A DNA stretch of 64,000 bases from Heterocephalus glaber. Taxonomy: Eukaryota; Chordata; Mammalia; Rodentia; Bathyergidae. The position numbers and the translations under genes were made by a program. The notes under the pieces were generated by a model. It saw only the letters and a list, made by a program, of their open reading frames with translations. It made no database searches and was not told the origin of the DNA. Shown here piece by piece: positions 12,801-24,508 of this stretch (the stretch's first letter is position 1; each line of letters begins with the position of its first letter). Location: contig NW_004624785.1 in NCBI RefSeq assembly GCF_000247695.1, positions 240,362 to 304,361 of the forward strand, written 5' to 3'.

Positions 12801-13047
12801 CTTAAAATGTTTCCATACCATGAACCTGTGAAAGCATCTCCCATATTTTCTTCTAATACTTTGAAAACTGAAATTTTTAATATTTAACTCAACTATCTCT
12901 GGCATTCATTTTAATGTATAATATAATGGAGGTTTCTAACTTACTCAGTGTCCATATGGATAATTATGATCAAAGGCTTAGCAAAACCTCTTTTCCTTTT
13001 TGTGTGAGAAATCAACATCTGCTTAACTCTCTGGCTCTGGTTCCCTG
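9844..13047. other. No gene recognised
   Basis: SYNJ2 intron 1. Purine-rich, with many short ORFs lacking coding features. 11555-11650 resembles a hAT-type repeat flank but is too diverged to name. Confidence 0.35.
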
Positions 13048-13466
13048 GTGCTATGGTTTAAATGTGATTTGTCTTTGTTCATATGCTGAAAGCATGGCAG
13101 TACTGAAAGGAGGTGGGTCCTTTAAGAGGTGGGACCTAGTGGGATAGTGGGAGGTCCTCGGGGCATGACTTCATGAAGGCATTAATGCTGGTCTGAGGGA
13201 GCAGATTAGCTTCCTCAAGAATGACAGTGATTTGTTATGAAAGGTTAAGCCTGGCCCTCTCTAGTCTCTTGCTTCTCTCCTCTCTCTGTCTCTCTCCCAA
13301 CTTGTGATGCTATCTTCCATGTCACGCTACCAGCACAAAGAGCCTCACCAGAAGTCAATGCCAGCACCATGCTCTTGGACCTCCAGAACGGCGAGCTTAA
13401 AAGCTTCTTTTCTTCATAAAGTAACCACCTCAGGTGTTTTGTTATAGCAACAGAAAATGGACTAAA
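13048..13466 (+). mobile_element. MaLR-type solo LTR
   Basis: Begins tgctatggtttaaatgtg and ends gttatagcaacagaaaatggactaa, the start and end of ERVL-MaLR LTRs, with the internal gaggtgggacctagtggga block. About 420 bp; no internal retroelement genes. Confidence 0.7.
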
Positions 13467-13522
13467 CCACCTGAAAGCCCCATAAAAGTAGAATGTCAAC
13501 TGTTAAAATTCACCGTGGTGGT

Positions 13523-13625
13523 GGACCGGGGATTTAGCTCAGTGGTGCCACCACCTGCCTTCCAAGTGCAAGATCCTGAGTTAGATCCCTGATACCAAAA
13601 AACAAAACAAACAACAACAAAAAAA
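13523..13625 (+). repeat. ID-type SINE
   Basis: accggggatttagctcagtgg, then a slightly decayed B box (gagttagatccc) and a tail of aac repeats. Confidence 0.85.
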
Positions 13626-14384
13626 CTCAACATGGTTTATGGTACATATGACCTTGACTGACAAAAACTGCCTATGGACAGGAAAGGTCTCTAAGTGAGT
13701 AATGCACCCTTGGCAGGATGCCAGGCTTAAAGTCTCCTTAGGTGGAGTGACTTTTATAATGGGGCAGGTCTCTTTTTGAGCCCTGGAATCCATGTATATA
13801 AGGTTTTTATGAGGGATTTGGCTCTTGTTGGGCATGGGGCTTTAAGCTGGAGGAGCAGCTAGTTACCAGCTGTGCATGAACTGCTATGAAGACCACATAC
13901 TCCCTGGGTCAAGGAGCCCTGGCTGGCCCTGTCCCGATGATACACTGAGGTTTCTGGCCACCTCCTTTCTGTGTCCATGTGCTAAGCGTGGCTTGATTTG
14001 AATATCTGGCTGAATAAAGCAAGCGCCCTGTAAGGCACTGTGCTGATAAACTGCACCAACACCATTGATCAAGAATTAATCTCTTAAAAAAAAAATCAAT
14101 CTCTTTTCCCAATCCTTTTTCATGGATTGCTCCACCAGCATGAGTCTACTCTGAGGCCTTTGCTCCACTGTGCTAACTTGTGCTGATGGCCAGTACCATG
14201 GTCCAGGCTTCATAAAACACTCTGCTGTCTGGCAGATCAGGTCCACCCTTACTGATGTTTTTCAAAATCTCCTGGGCTGGCTTTTGCCTTTCCTTCTTTA
14301 CTCAGTGTTCACTGAACCTCTTCTCACATCAGGAAGTGCTGAGAACATGGTACTGAGTACTGAGGAATTCACATGATGCCTCTG

Positions 14385-14780
14385 GACTTGTTTCCTAGAA
14401 CTGCATAAAACTCTCATAGTTCTGGAGTCTGGAAGTTTGAAAACAAGGTGTTGGCAGGCCTGACTTTTCTTGCCTTTTACAGCTTCTGGTGGCCACAGGT
14501 GTTCCTTGCTTTAGACAGCATCACATGCCGATGTATGCCTCTTCCTCCAAGTGGGCGTTTCACTGTGTCTGTCTTCCCATTGTCTTCCTCTGAATGTGTC
14601 TGTCTCCAGTCATACTGGATGAAGGGCCTAGCCTGCTCCAGTTCTGCTAATCTTAAGGTACACCTTAACTGCATCTGCAAAGACCTTACCTCTAAATAAG
14701 ACCATACTTGCAGGCAACAGATACCAGGGCATCTGCACATCTTTGGGTGGGGAGAGAAGGACACAATTTAGCCCAGGAAA
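14385..14780 (-). mobile_element. MLT1-type LTR
   Basis: The plus strand shows the antisense MLT1 pattern: cctagaactgcataaaactc, catagttctggagtctggaag, tctgtctccagtcatactgga, accttacctctaaataagacc, ggacacaatttagccca. Confidence 0.65.
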
Positions 14781-14970
14781 GTGGGAGATGATGTAGGAGA
14801 AACAGGCAAGGCAGCAAAGATAGGGTGGTGCAGACCTCCACCTGGGCACCATCTGGGAATTCAGGGAGGCCCCTGAGAGCGGTAGTCAGAGACCAGATCA
14901 GAGACTTCTGCACAGCCTAGCAGAGCTTGGGGGTGGCTGGACATTGAGGAAGCAGAAGCGGAAGTGGAAG

Positions 14971-14994
14971 CAGCAGCAGCAGCAGCAGCAGCAG
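14971..14994 (+). repeat. (CAG)8 microsatellite
   Basis: Eight perfect CAG units within a longer GAAGC/GGAAG purine-rich context. It is in an intron, not in an exon. Confidence 0.95.
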
Positions 14995-15021
14995 AGGAAT
15001 GGATGAGATGCACAGTATTTT

Positions 15022-15108
15022 GGGGGTTTTTTTTTGGTACTGAGGATTCAACTCAGGACCTTGCATTTGCCAGGCAGGCATGGTGGCACTGAGCTAAATC
15101 CCCGGCCC
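15022..15108 (-). repeat. ID-type SINE with target-site duplication
   Basis: Reverse-strand ID (ggtactgaggattcaactc ... aaatccccggccc) flanked by tgcacagtatttt and tgcacagtatatttt. Confidence 0.9.
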
Positions 15109-15473
15109 TGCACAGTATATTTTGAAGGTAGAGTGGCTGGGCTTTGCCGCAGGTGACCAGAGCTAAGGAACAAAGCAGACTCAGGGTGACTCCCAGGTTT
15201 CTGTCCTGAGCACTTGCAGGGATGGGACTGCCAGGAACCAAAGCAGGAAGAATGGGGTCAGAATAAGTTTGGGTGTTAGGAAGAGTTCCAGACAGACTTT
15301 AAAATCAGCCTGTTAGGGTTTACACAAAATTCCTGTTGGAACTCCACTAGATTTTACTTCTGGATATTTGCATTTGTTGGGAGAAAAGAACAGACATGGT
15401 CTCTCCTGAGAGTAGGGTACAGCTCCCATGGACCAGAGCTTTAGTAATGTGATGACTGATTGACTGATTGATT

Positions 15474-15522
15474 GATTTTGGTGGAATTGAGGGCCTTGGC
15501 ACTGAGCTACAGTCCCAGCCCA
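15474..15522 (-). repeat. Solo shortened ID (dID) fragment
   Basis: The reverse complement reads gggctgggactgtagctcagtg directly followed by ccaaggccct, so the segment between the A and B boxes is absent as in B1-dID right halves; no B1 half is attached. Confidence 0.55.
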
Positions 15523-16228
15523 AGAGCTATATCCTACAATAAATTTCTAAACATTTACCATATATTTTGATCACACCTCATATACTGCCAGGCAATTTCA
15601 TCCTAACAAGCTGTTTCTATGGCCTCTCTGGAGGAAGAGGCAGGTGACTCTCTGAAATGAAAATGCAAGATTCTGTTGCTCCACACCAGAGACAGATACT
15701 AACCTGGAATTCCTTTATGCAGCTCCACCACTGGGCCCCATGTTACCATCCAGATGTGGCTGTGAGCACACACTGACCCATGGTCCCTGCCCTCCTGGTG
15801 GTCCTAGTCCAATGATAAGCAGACACCAGCCCACTGATGGACTGTTATTAGGGCCTGGGTCAGGCCCGGGTGGCAGCAAGTTGTTTCCAGTTCCAGTTTC
15901 CCAATATTCCTTTCTTTATCCACACCACTAATATGAAAACAAACTATCGCTACTGTAGAAAATGACTGACAGTGAGTGTCATTGTTCTGTCCCCAGAGCC
16001 CATGAACACATGAGACAGCATCCTAATTACTCATCTCTGCCAGCAGGATCCAGCTAGGCACCACTGGATCTGGTAGCAGGAGCTCCAGAGACTGGCAGCC
16101 TCCTCCTCTTAAAGACAGTTTTCCTAACAGACAGTATTTATGAGTCATTGTTGAGATTCCTGGCAAAGCTAGCTTCATGCAATGTATAGTAGGCTAAAAC
16201 AGACAGATTAAAAAAAAAAGACTGCACA
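15523..16228. other. No gene recognised
   Basis: SYNJ2 intron 1. No SINE, LTR or exon could be identified. Confidence 0.4.
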
Positions 16229-16312
16229 GGCTGGGGATTTAGCTCAGTGGTTTTGTTGCCTGCTGCCCAAACGCAAGGACCCGAGTTCGATCCCTGGTAC
16301 CAAAAAAAAAAC
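16229..16312 (+). repeat. ID-type SINE
   Basis: ggctggggatttagctcagtgg with an intact A-box region, gagttcgatccc B box and poly-A tail. Confidence 0.9.
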
Positions 16313-16800
16313 AAAACTGCACATTCTGAGAAACACACAAAGGCCCCTTCCCAGCTAAAGAGCAGTCCAGTTATTTTTAAAAATGCAACCCAATGTATGG
16401 TTTTAAGAACATCAATGGCTGTCAATAAGAATCTAAGCAGCCATGGAATCAGCATAGTTTATTACATTAATATTTTATTTTGTGTTCCCAACTTAAGCTT
16501 AAATTGCTATTGCTTTTTGTAGGTTTTTTTGCTGATATAAGGAAAGCAGCAGAATCAAGGAAAGATAACTCCATATGTTTTCATTAATTCATAACCAATC
16601 AGTTAAAAATATATAGCATCAGATTCCTAGGTTCAGATCTCAAAAACATCTTTGGTTGTACCTTGTCAGATCACTTCTCCTAATATTCAAATTTCTGGGT
16701 AGGTTAAAATTTTAGATTCATAAAGTAGTAGTGCTTAATTTAAGCCTTAAAAAACCTTTAACCTTTAAAACCTTTAAGCCTTAAAAAACATATCCATGCA

Positions 16801-16877
16801 GGGGCCAGGGATTTTGCCGCCTGCCTTGCAAACGCAAGGTCCTGAGTTTGATCCCTGGCACCAAAAAACACAAAAAA
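16801..16877 (+). repeat. ID-type SINE lacking its A box
   Basis: ggggccagggatt passes directly into ttgccgcctgccttgc, so the tagctcagtggt segment is deleted. The B box gagtttgatccc and A tail remain. Imperfect flanking repeats (acatatccatgc / gcatattcatga). Confidence 0.8.
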
Positions 16878-16960
16878 GCATATTCATGAAATTTCAGAGT
16901 AGGAAAGGGAATATAGGTTGTAATTCATTCATTTTTAGGTTAAGATTCTGAGGTCTGAAA

Positions 16961-17056
16961 AATAAGAATCAATATATATTGTGTAAAGATACAAATCTCC
17001 AATGATGAATGTCATTATACTGTATACCTAAAATGTACCAGTAAAATTTTTTTTAA
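16961..17056 (+). mobile_element. 96-bp L1 3'-end insertion with 19-nt perfect target-site duplication
   Basis: Only the extreme L1 3' end (tgtatacctaaaatgtacca...) and an A/T tail are present. Flanked by identical aagattctgaggtctgaaa at 16942 and 17057. Confidence 0.85.
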
Positions 17057-17124
17057 AAGATTCTGAGGTCTGAAAGACCAAGGGGAGGAACAGCATAAGG
17101 ACTAGAATTCAGGTCTCCTTTCCC

Positions 17125-17305
17125 AAACTGGTGCTAGATCCTAGCTACTCAAAGTATGGTCCATGGACCAGCACCACTTAGGAGCTTGTGAAACACATGG
17201 ACTCTCAAGCCCCACGGGAGCTACCAAGGCAGAAACTGCATTTTAACAAGATTTCCAGGTGATGTGGACAGAGGATAGTTTTCAAAGCACCGCTGTCCCA
17301 GACAT
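17125..17305 (+). mobile_element. MER5A-type (hAT-Charlie) DNA transposon remnant
   Basis: ctactcaaagtatggtccatggaccagcaccacttaggagcttgtgaaa-type start, then ctgcattttaacaagatttccaggtgat, matching the MER5A pattern. Non-autonomous, no ORF. Common to placental mammals. Confidence 0.75.
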
Positions 17306-19090
17306 TCTGATTTATGGGGAAAGGGGAGGGATTCACAGTCAACACACTCAAGAACCCTCACCTGGTCACTGTAGAAAAACACAGTAAGCACTTTCTCTAG
17401 CAAGCGTTCGCCAGGCTCCAGATGGTGAAGCTAGGCAGGCAATCTTCCTTTCTGAAAGACCCACACCTCCAATATTTGCTACTAGCTGGGCTCTTGCTCC
17501 CACTTGGGGAGAGAAAGTATTTGCAACCCTACAGCTAGAAAGGAGGCTGGGGACAAGAAGGCAAAGGCAGGGGCTCAGGGTCAAGACACTGTATGGGACA
17601 CCAGGCTCACCTTCCACATGGCCATTTTCCTAATCCCGACAGAGAATGGGCCAGGCCAGGTCTCTCCTGGGTATGAGGAACAGCTGTGAATAACCTGCTT
17701 TTTTCCCACCCCACTATGGAAGCCTCAGAAGCACCAGAAGAGCACAGGGAGCCAAAGTTCTGCTGTGGGAACTTATGGCCTGCCTTAGGGGCCTTCAGGG
17801 ACCAGGGGAAGCCTTGAGCCTCCCATGGACCACCAAGAAGCAAGAGGACAAAGGATGTGCCCGGTTCTCGAGGTGTGTGGATTTGCTGACAACAGACACT
17901 CTTTGAGGACAGAGAACAAGCCGGCCATCACGTTGAACACAGGTTCCAGATGAACAGCGAGAACGTCCATCAGCCTGGGCAGGCAGACAGAATGGGCACA
18001 GGCACAGGGAGAGAGTGAAGCGCCACCTCCTGTGACCAGCAGACACCTGGGTGGGAACTCCCACATCCTCAGAAAACTCCCTGAAGATGAAACTCAGACT
18101 TCCACATTTTCACATGCTCCTGCCACCTGAATCGTCTGGGTCACCAGGAACGAGCTGCCTGCTTCCTCTCCCAAGGTTGGTGCGTAGCCAGGGAATTCTG
18201 CTCTGAGGCATCTTCTGAACCAGGAAGCTATACCAGCAAGTGGCACCCTGCCAGCCTCCTATGCCACAAGTGCAGACAGTTGCAGCCTAAAGAGCAGCCA
18301 GGTGCACCCCACCTTCCTGCGCAGGTCCTTGGTGAAGGTGCCCTGCACCACCTCAGTGCAAAGCACAGCTCCATCCACCCACCCAGCAGAGCACTCCCAG
18401 CCCCCAGAATGAGGCAAGGGGGCGGGCGGACATTGTCCCACCACCTCACTTAGAACTTCTCCAACTTAAAATGCAGCAGATCTTAGGATGACCCCAGCCC
18501 ACCATTTTTTTTATCCTTTTGTTACCAGAATAATGCCCTTGAGGAGACTGGGGTCTCAGCCCTTTCCCTGCGCTAGGAACCCAGCTCATCCTTCAACACC
18601 TTGAGGCTGCACAGGACTTTATTCCAGGTGCAGAGACCTCCACATGGAAGAATATGACCAGCTCAGGCTCCGCTGTGCCCTCCAGGAACGCAGGCCCAAA
18701 GCCCAGGCATTCTCGTAAACATCAAGCTTGCCCTTAGTAATGCCACAACCTCTGCTCAGAAAGGATTGGTTCCCTAAGTATGAAAAATGTGTCAGAGTGG
18801 GAACCACTGTGCTGGAGTGTCACACTCATCACCATGCATCATCCATGACTACATGTGAGCTTCAAAACCCAAGATAAGCCTCAAGGCAAAAAGACAAAGT
18901 GAGTCTTTTCCATATATACATTTTTCCAGTAAGAATGAGATTTTACTGAACTCATTACTCTCTGCAGCCTTTGGGGTTTATTCAAATCATAGACTCTGCC
19001 AGTAACCAGAGGTTAACCTGGGCACATTCTTATGCCTATTTGTGGCTCAATTCTCTTTGTTTCTCTGTTTCTCTGTCTGTCTCTCTCCTC
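17306..19090. other. No gene recognised
   Basis: SYNJ2 intron 1, moderately GC-rich. Several ORFs of 60-93 codons overlap on opposite strands, with no recognisable homology or splice logic. Confidence 0.4.
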
Positions 19091-19182
19091 TTTTTTGGGG
19101 GGGGGGGGTACTGGGGATCGAACTCGGATCCTTTTGCTTTCGAGGCAGGCGGCAGAACCACTGAGCTAAATCCTCGGCCCTG
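19091..19182 (-). repeat. ID-type SINE
   Basis: A G-run replaces part of the tail, then ggtactggggatcgaactc and ctgagctaaatcctcggccc on the plus strand. Confidence 0.85.
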
Positions 19183-19187
19183 CTCTC

Positions 19188-19370
19188 CTCTTCTTGGTAT
19201 TGGTGACTTTCACACTAAGCCATATCCATAGCCCCCTTTTTTTTTCTTTTGAGACAGGATTTCACTCAATCACTAAGTTTCCTGGGCTGGGCTCAAACTT
19301 GTGACCCTCCTGCCTCTGCCACGCAGAAGACTGGGTTTACAGGCACTGGCCACCACATCCGCCTGTGTCT
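19188..19370 (-). repeat. B1-dID composite SINE
   Basis: Plus strand: shortened ID (tggtattggtgactttcacactaagccatat), an oligo-T linker, then an antisense B1 (gagacaggatttcactcaatc ... ggccaccacatcc). Confidence 0.65.
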
Positions 19371-19384
19371 GTTAATCAAAGTGT

Positions 19385-19490
19385 AAAATGGAAATTATTA
19401 GCACCCACCTCTGTAAGAAGTAAATAAGTCTGAGTTTGTAAACCACTTAGAACAGCACCTGGTATATGGCAAAAAATACTAGCCATTACC
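19385..19490 (+). repeat. MIR SINE fragment
   Basis: gtgtaaaatggaaattattagcacccacctct ... aaccacttagaacagcacctggtata follows the 3' half of MIR. Confidence 0.6.
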
Positions 19491-20002
19491 AAGTTGAACT
19501 AGTTTATCTAATCAGTAAAAAAAATTCAAAACAGCTTGCAACAAACAAATTCAAAACGGCTTGAAGCAAAATGGGCTCCTGATACTTCCTAAGATAAACT
19601 TCTACAGTTAGAATTCTAAAGCAGGGACATGCATACTTTTAAAGGTTTCCCTTGTCTAAATTTCCTTCAAGAAAGACTGACTCTCATTGACATGATCAGT
19701 GCAAAGCCTCCTTCCGGTGGGTCCTGGAAAACAGGAAATGCCCTAACCTGGGCTGTTTTGTATTGAAGGTGGACCCAGCCTGCCCTCAGTCTCCCTTACA
19801 CATGTGGAGAAAAGAAGGGCAGGTAACTCTGGGGGTGTTATTTTGTGCTTTGCACTGTTTCTGTAGTGCTTTGGATGCTCCCACAGCCTCAGGCAGCAAT
19901 CTGACTTTGGCTTTGGTGTAGGCTCAGCACTACACAGGTCAGCCCTGTTCAGAATGGGTAGTCCCCATCCTCAGGTGGGAAGGCTACAGAAGCTGAACAG
20001 CC

Positions 20003-20027
20003 AAAAAAAAAAAAAAAAAAAAAAAAA
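20003..20027 (+). repeat. Homopolymer A25
   Basis: Uninterrupted run of 25 A residues; no SINE body lies directly upstream. Confidence 0.95.
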
Positions 20028-20744
20028 TCACAAAAAGGAACCCAAGTATCCCTAAGGAATACTCCAGAAACAAGACACCGACCCATGACCTATGCCGGTG
20101 CCCAGAGCAGGCCCACCAGGATTTCTGAAGGGGCAGGGTCCAGGGTACAACAGAGCTCTACCTTGTTTGTCACACTTGTCAAGTTTTCAGTCAAATTAAC
20201 AAGCTTAAGTAAAGTATGTTCTTCCCTCTTGCCTTGAGAAGCACACTGACACGGAAGGGTAGTTCCAGAATGTGGCCTCCAGGAAAAGCACCCCCTGGTC
20301 TGGCCCCTTCTTTTCCACCACCTCCCCCATCGGGCTTCAGACCCTTTGCCAGGGGCCTTGAGTCACGCATGGTGGGCTGGGGTATAAACTTCCACTGCAC
20401 AGCTGGTCGGGGGCCTTGGGAGGAGGTGGTCTTCACAGTAGAAAGCAGGCTGGTCATCTGCATGACAACTCAAAGGGTGCTGGGTGGCAAGACTGTGGTC
20501 CAGAAAGGACAAACCCAGTCCCTCACCCGTCTCTGGCCCTGGGCTAGGGGTGGTGCTGCTGAAGGCCTCAGACCTTCTCCTCTGAGCCCACTGTGGTCAC
20601 CATCCAATGGAGGGTGTGGAGAGCCTCCTGCTCTTCCTGCTGGGGTTTACTCCTCCCAAGCAGCCACTGCTCTGAAAAATATAGCTTGGCCAGAACCTCA
20701 GATTCTAGTCATACCACTATGTGTGCTGTGAACTGACAGCCTGG

Positions 20745-20935
20745 TGATTGAAGTGAACAGTAATGTACTGGATATTTCAAAATCACTAACGTTCTCATCA
20801 CAGAAAATCATAAGAAATGGAGGCAATGGATATGTTATTTAGTTTAATTTAATCATTGCATCATAACATCACTTTCTACCCTACAAATATATACAATCAT
20901 AATTTTTCCATTGACAAATTTTTAAAATTGAACTT
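20745..20935 (+). mobile_element. Old L1M 3' end
   Basis: gttctcatcacagaaaatc ... atggatatgttatttagtttaatttaatcattgc ... acatcactttctaccctacaaatatatacaat follows the L1MA/L1MB 3'UTR pattern. Confidence 0.7.
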
Positions 20936-20983
20936 ACATATTTAATGCAAGCCAGAAAAAAATCCAAATAAATTAAAATTTTA

Positions 20984-21164
20984 GCTGGGCATGGTGGCAC
21001 ATGGCTGTAATCCCTGCACTCTGGGAGGCTGAGACAGGAAGATCTTAAATTCCAGCCCAGCCTGGGCATCTAAACAACTTAGTGAGATCCTGATTCAAAA
21101 ACAAAAAAAAAAAGGCTGAGGGGTATGGCTCAGAGTGTGTCAGGGTGTGTCCAATCCTGAATAC
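20984..21164 (+). repeat. B1-dID composite SINE
   Basis: B1 monomer agctgggcatggtggcacat ... gatcctgattcaaaaac, A-rich linker, then a shortened ID monomer (aggctgaggggtatggctcag) running into a CA microsatellite. Confidence 0.7.
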
Positions 21165-21221
21165 TACACACACACATATGCACACACACACACACACGCA
21201 CGCATACACACACACACACAA
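21165..21221 (+). repeat. (CA)n microsatellite
   Basis: Interrupted CA dinucleotide tract that appears to have grown from the tail of the composite SINE. Confidence 0.95.
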
Positions 21222-23782
21222 ATCTTTCCTGCCATCAAACAAACTAAATTTTGGGAGATACTTTAAAAAGGTGGGGATGGGTGAAAAAAATGAGAACACA
21301 GAAGTTGATTTTTTTTTCCTCTTTACTTCTGTATATATTTGAACATTTTCATCATTAAAGGTTAAAACAGTGTTTGAAACATATGGCCAAACGGAGGGCC
21401 TGGCAAAACTTGAAATCACAATTTTACAACAGGAAAAAGCACACACTCACTCGGTTTGCATGTTTGTGAACATTATGCTGAGAAAACCTACAACCAGGAA
21501 AGGACCCGCACATGAGTGATACAGGGCCAAGTTTGGGGCTGACACCTCCACCCTCCTCCTCCACTGTAGGGGGAGCTTCTAGAATGGCCCCTAGTGGGTT
21601 TTCTCTGATGCTCTTAGCAGGTCAAGCTTCAAGTGAGTGACCACACAAATCTGGGCCATGCAACCCAAGAAAGTGACCAAGACATAAGTTCAGACCGAGC
21701 CTTGCCACGTTCTAAGGCTTCCTCACCAATCAAACCTAGAGGGACTGTGGCTCTACACAAACACAGCAGCTGGGAGGACACAGAAGCCTGCTGTTTACAC
21801 AGAGCATTTTCACCCAGAAGCTGGAAGAAATTTAGGAACATTCACTGTTGGATTAAGCCTCTCAAGCCTTCTGCCCCTTCTCTCTCTCCCTGCTGCCCAG
21901 TCAACAGCAACAAGGCTGGGGCAGGAAGAGGCAGAGTTTCACCCACCCTCATAGACCCATGTGTAAACATACTGACAACTCTCAAGCCACCCTGTCTGGG
22001 AGGAGTGAAGAACACTGAACTTTGGAGCACTGGCGCCCACTCTGAAAACAAATGAAATCCTTTATTGATCAGCACATTTCCTGCATCTGGTCCACCCTAT
22101 GTCTAAAAGAGACAGAAGCCAGCAAGTGCTTGTTGTCCCAATGTGGGAAGGAGAGAACATCTGTAAGATCATTCTGGATCGTGGGCAAGGGAAGTTGTTG
22201 CAGGCTTTGATTTTTTACCACTAGAGAAGCAGGCTCCAACCACTGAATTGAGATACCAAGAAGACTGTGAAAACCATTTCAATTGGTGCTAATATCTTTG
22301 CTTCTTCTGTCTCTGGAATTCCTGGCCCCACTGATTCACATAAAAGTTTCTCAACCTAATTCTGTTAGAAGTAGGAATGTGGAATTATCCCTTCAACAAT
22401 TCTCCTGCAAGCAGGCTTGATGGTCTTGTATGGGGACCATCTATGAAGCTCAAGTTAGAACAGGAGGACAGGTTAGAACAGGTAAGGACGGGTTAGAACA
22501 AGTTACAATGGGAAGAGTCCAATCACCAACCAATTATGAATCATTAGCTTTTCCTAAACTCACTACCCAATTCAAGATCCTGATTGTCTTCACACAGTGC
22601 CTAAAAACACTAAAGAACTGCTAAGTCCTTAAGTTAGGGTCCTCCAGAGTGAAAAGTGCCAGGAACTTGCCGGTAACCAGGGTTGGAAGGGGGTGTGCTT
22701 AGGGCTGTCTAAATTACCAGTGGCTCCCAGTAAAAGCAGCAGGGGGATCTGCCACAGAGCTGGGGACTGGGAAAGACCATTACCCACATGGCAATGACCC
22801 ACGGAGTTAGCCTCTAGGCTCCCATTACTTACTGGGACATCCAGCACAGGAAAACACAGATGAAGAGAAAAGGAAGCAGTGCCCACCTCTTACCATGAAG
22901 GAAAGGTTAGGATTAGGCTGCCACGAGAGTAATGTCATTCCAAAAGGAGAGACTGAGACCTTCTTATGGAAAAGGAAGACACTCTTGACTTTGTTGAGGA
23001 AAAGAAAGCAACATAGTTGGCGCTCAGAGCACTTTGGCTTTTCAAGGTCAGACCCATTCTACCCAACAGTGATGCACTTGGGATCTTTTAAAAGTTTGGA
23101 ATGAACTTCCTACCAACAGAAGGCTCTCTCTTTCAATCCTCTGGATGAACAATACCAGCAGATGCTACAGCTGCATTTTAAAAATAGTTTCATTTCATTT
23201 AATTAAAAGCAGACTTGAAAAACTTAACTACTCGACTCAAGGTCTACTGAAAAACAAACGTAGACAAATGCGGGCTGCATGTGAGTTGAGGCTGTGCCAA
23301 TTCCTTTTACACCTCCCTGTTGTAAGCCTCACAAGCCTCTCAGCGAAACGTACTGCACAGCCAATGCAATGTATGGCATCTAGCTTAATTACCTAATGGA
23401 AGATATGCATTATATCACTTCCATTAATCATTTTAAAGTCTTCGCTTCTAAAAAAAAAAGCCTTTCATTCTAAGTGTCTTCAAAGGAACCCAAACTTATA
23501 TGAACCTTGCATAATGTTGCTGTAATTTAACTGGACACTTTAATCTCTGAAACACCAGTTTTGTACCATGAAATTAATCTCTTGGTTCTGAAAATGTGGT
23601 ATGAAGTAGACATCTAAAATAGAATGCAAATTTGTGGGTTTTATTTTCAAGGCTGTAACAAGTGACCAAACTTGGACTTTTTAGGACAGAGCCCAAATTG
23701 GAATACTGTAATCTGATAATAATTTTATCCACAATTCACTACACACTTTTGAAGCTGAGAATACTGGAGACATTGTTTCAGC
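21222..23782. other. Repeat-poor block of SYNJ2 intron 1
   Basis: 2.5 kb without a recognisable interspersed repeat, unusual for this window. 22900-23760 is AT-rich with no convincing ORF. It could hold conserved regulatory DNA, but nothing here proves function. Confidence 0.4.
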
Positions 23783-23797
23783 AATCAAGTGACTGAA

Positions 23798-23938
23798 GGT
23801 GGTGGGGGTGAAGGGCGCTTAGGTAATGGGGGAAAAAATAAGAGCTAAGATACATCATGTTCAGGTACAAACACCCAATGATAAATGTAAATGTATTGTA
23901 TACCTAAAATGTACCAATAAATATATAAATTTAAAAAA
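23798..23938 (+). mobile_element. 141-bp L1 3'-end insertion with target-site duplication
   Basis: Purine-rich L1 3'UTR tail and the terminus tgtatacctaaaatgtacca, then an A-rich tail. Flanked by identical aatcaagtgactgaa at 23783 and 23939. Confidence 0.85.
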
Positions 23939-24394
23939 AATCAAGTGACTGAAAGCAAGCCAGATAACTAGATGTTAGTGAAATGGAGGAAGGAGAAATA
24001 CAGATTATCCTTCAAAATACACAGACATGTATATGCACACATACACACAGACACATATCCTAATCACAGTTTATGCATACAAATGAGAAAACAAAGCTAC
24101 AGACAGGTAGAAAGCATCGTGCAAGTGAGTACCTGCTGCATCTGAGATCACTTAAACAGAAGGGACCCTGCTTTGCACTTTGTTTAGCCAGGGTACTGGG
24201 GAGATGGTACTGCTGGACACCTATGGTTGTGTACCTACTCTCCAGGGTTCACGATTAAAATTCTAACAGTCCCACCTAGTTTGGCTGGTTTTGGTGCTTC
24301 CTAGGCCCTCTGGTGAATATGAACCACACCTATGGTAGGCTCAGGGACGCTGTACCAGGAAGCCACGCATTGTGTGACATTAACCAAACAGCCA

Positions 24395-24508
24395 CACTGG
24401 GGTCAAGAAGACCATGTGATCCTGGGCAAGCTCTCAGTCTCTTCAGACCTCAGTTTGCTCATCGGTGATATGAGGATAGTAATAGCGCTTTGTAGAATTA
24501 TGAAAATT
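24395..24508 (+). repeat. MIR SINE
   Basis: gatcctgggcaagctctcagtctcttcagacctcagtttgctcatcggtgatatgaggat carries the MIR core layout. Interrupted downstream by a B1. Confidence 0.75.

Noticed and set aside
13523..13610. tRNA-like A and B boxes, here and at about 35 similar places
   Set aside because: These are ID-type SINEs with A tails and target duplications, not tRNA genes; the cloverleaf is not maintained.
20216..20731. 171-codon plus-strand ORF
   Set aside because: No recognisable domain, no splice or promoter context; lies inside SYNJ2 intron 1 and has a competing antisense ORF.
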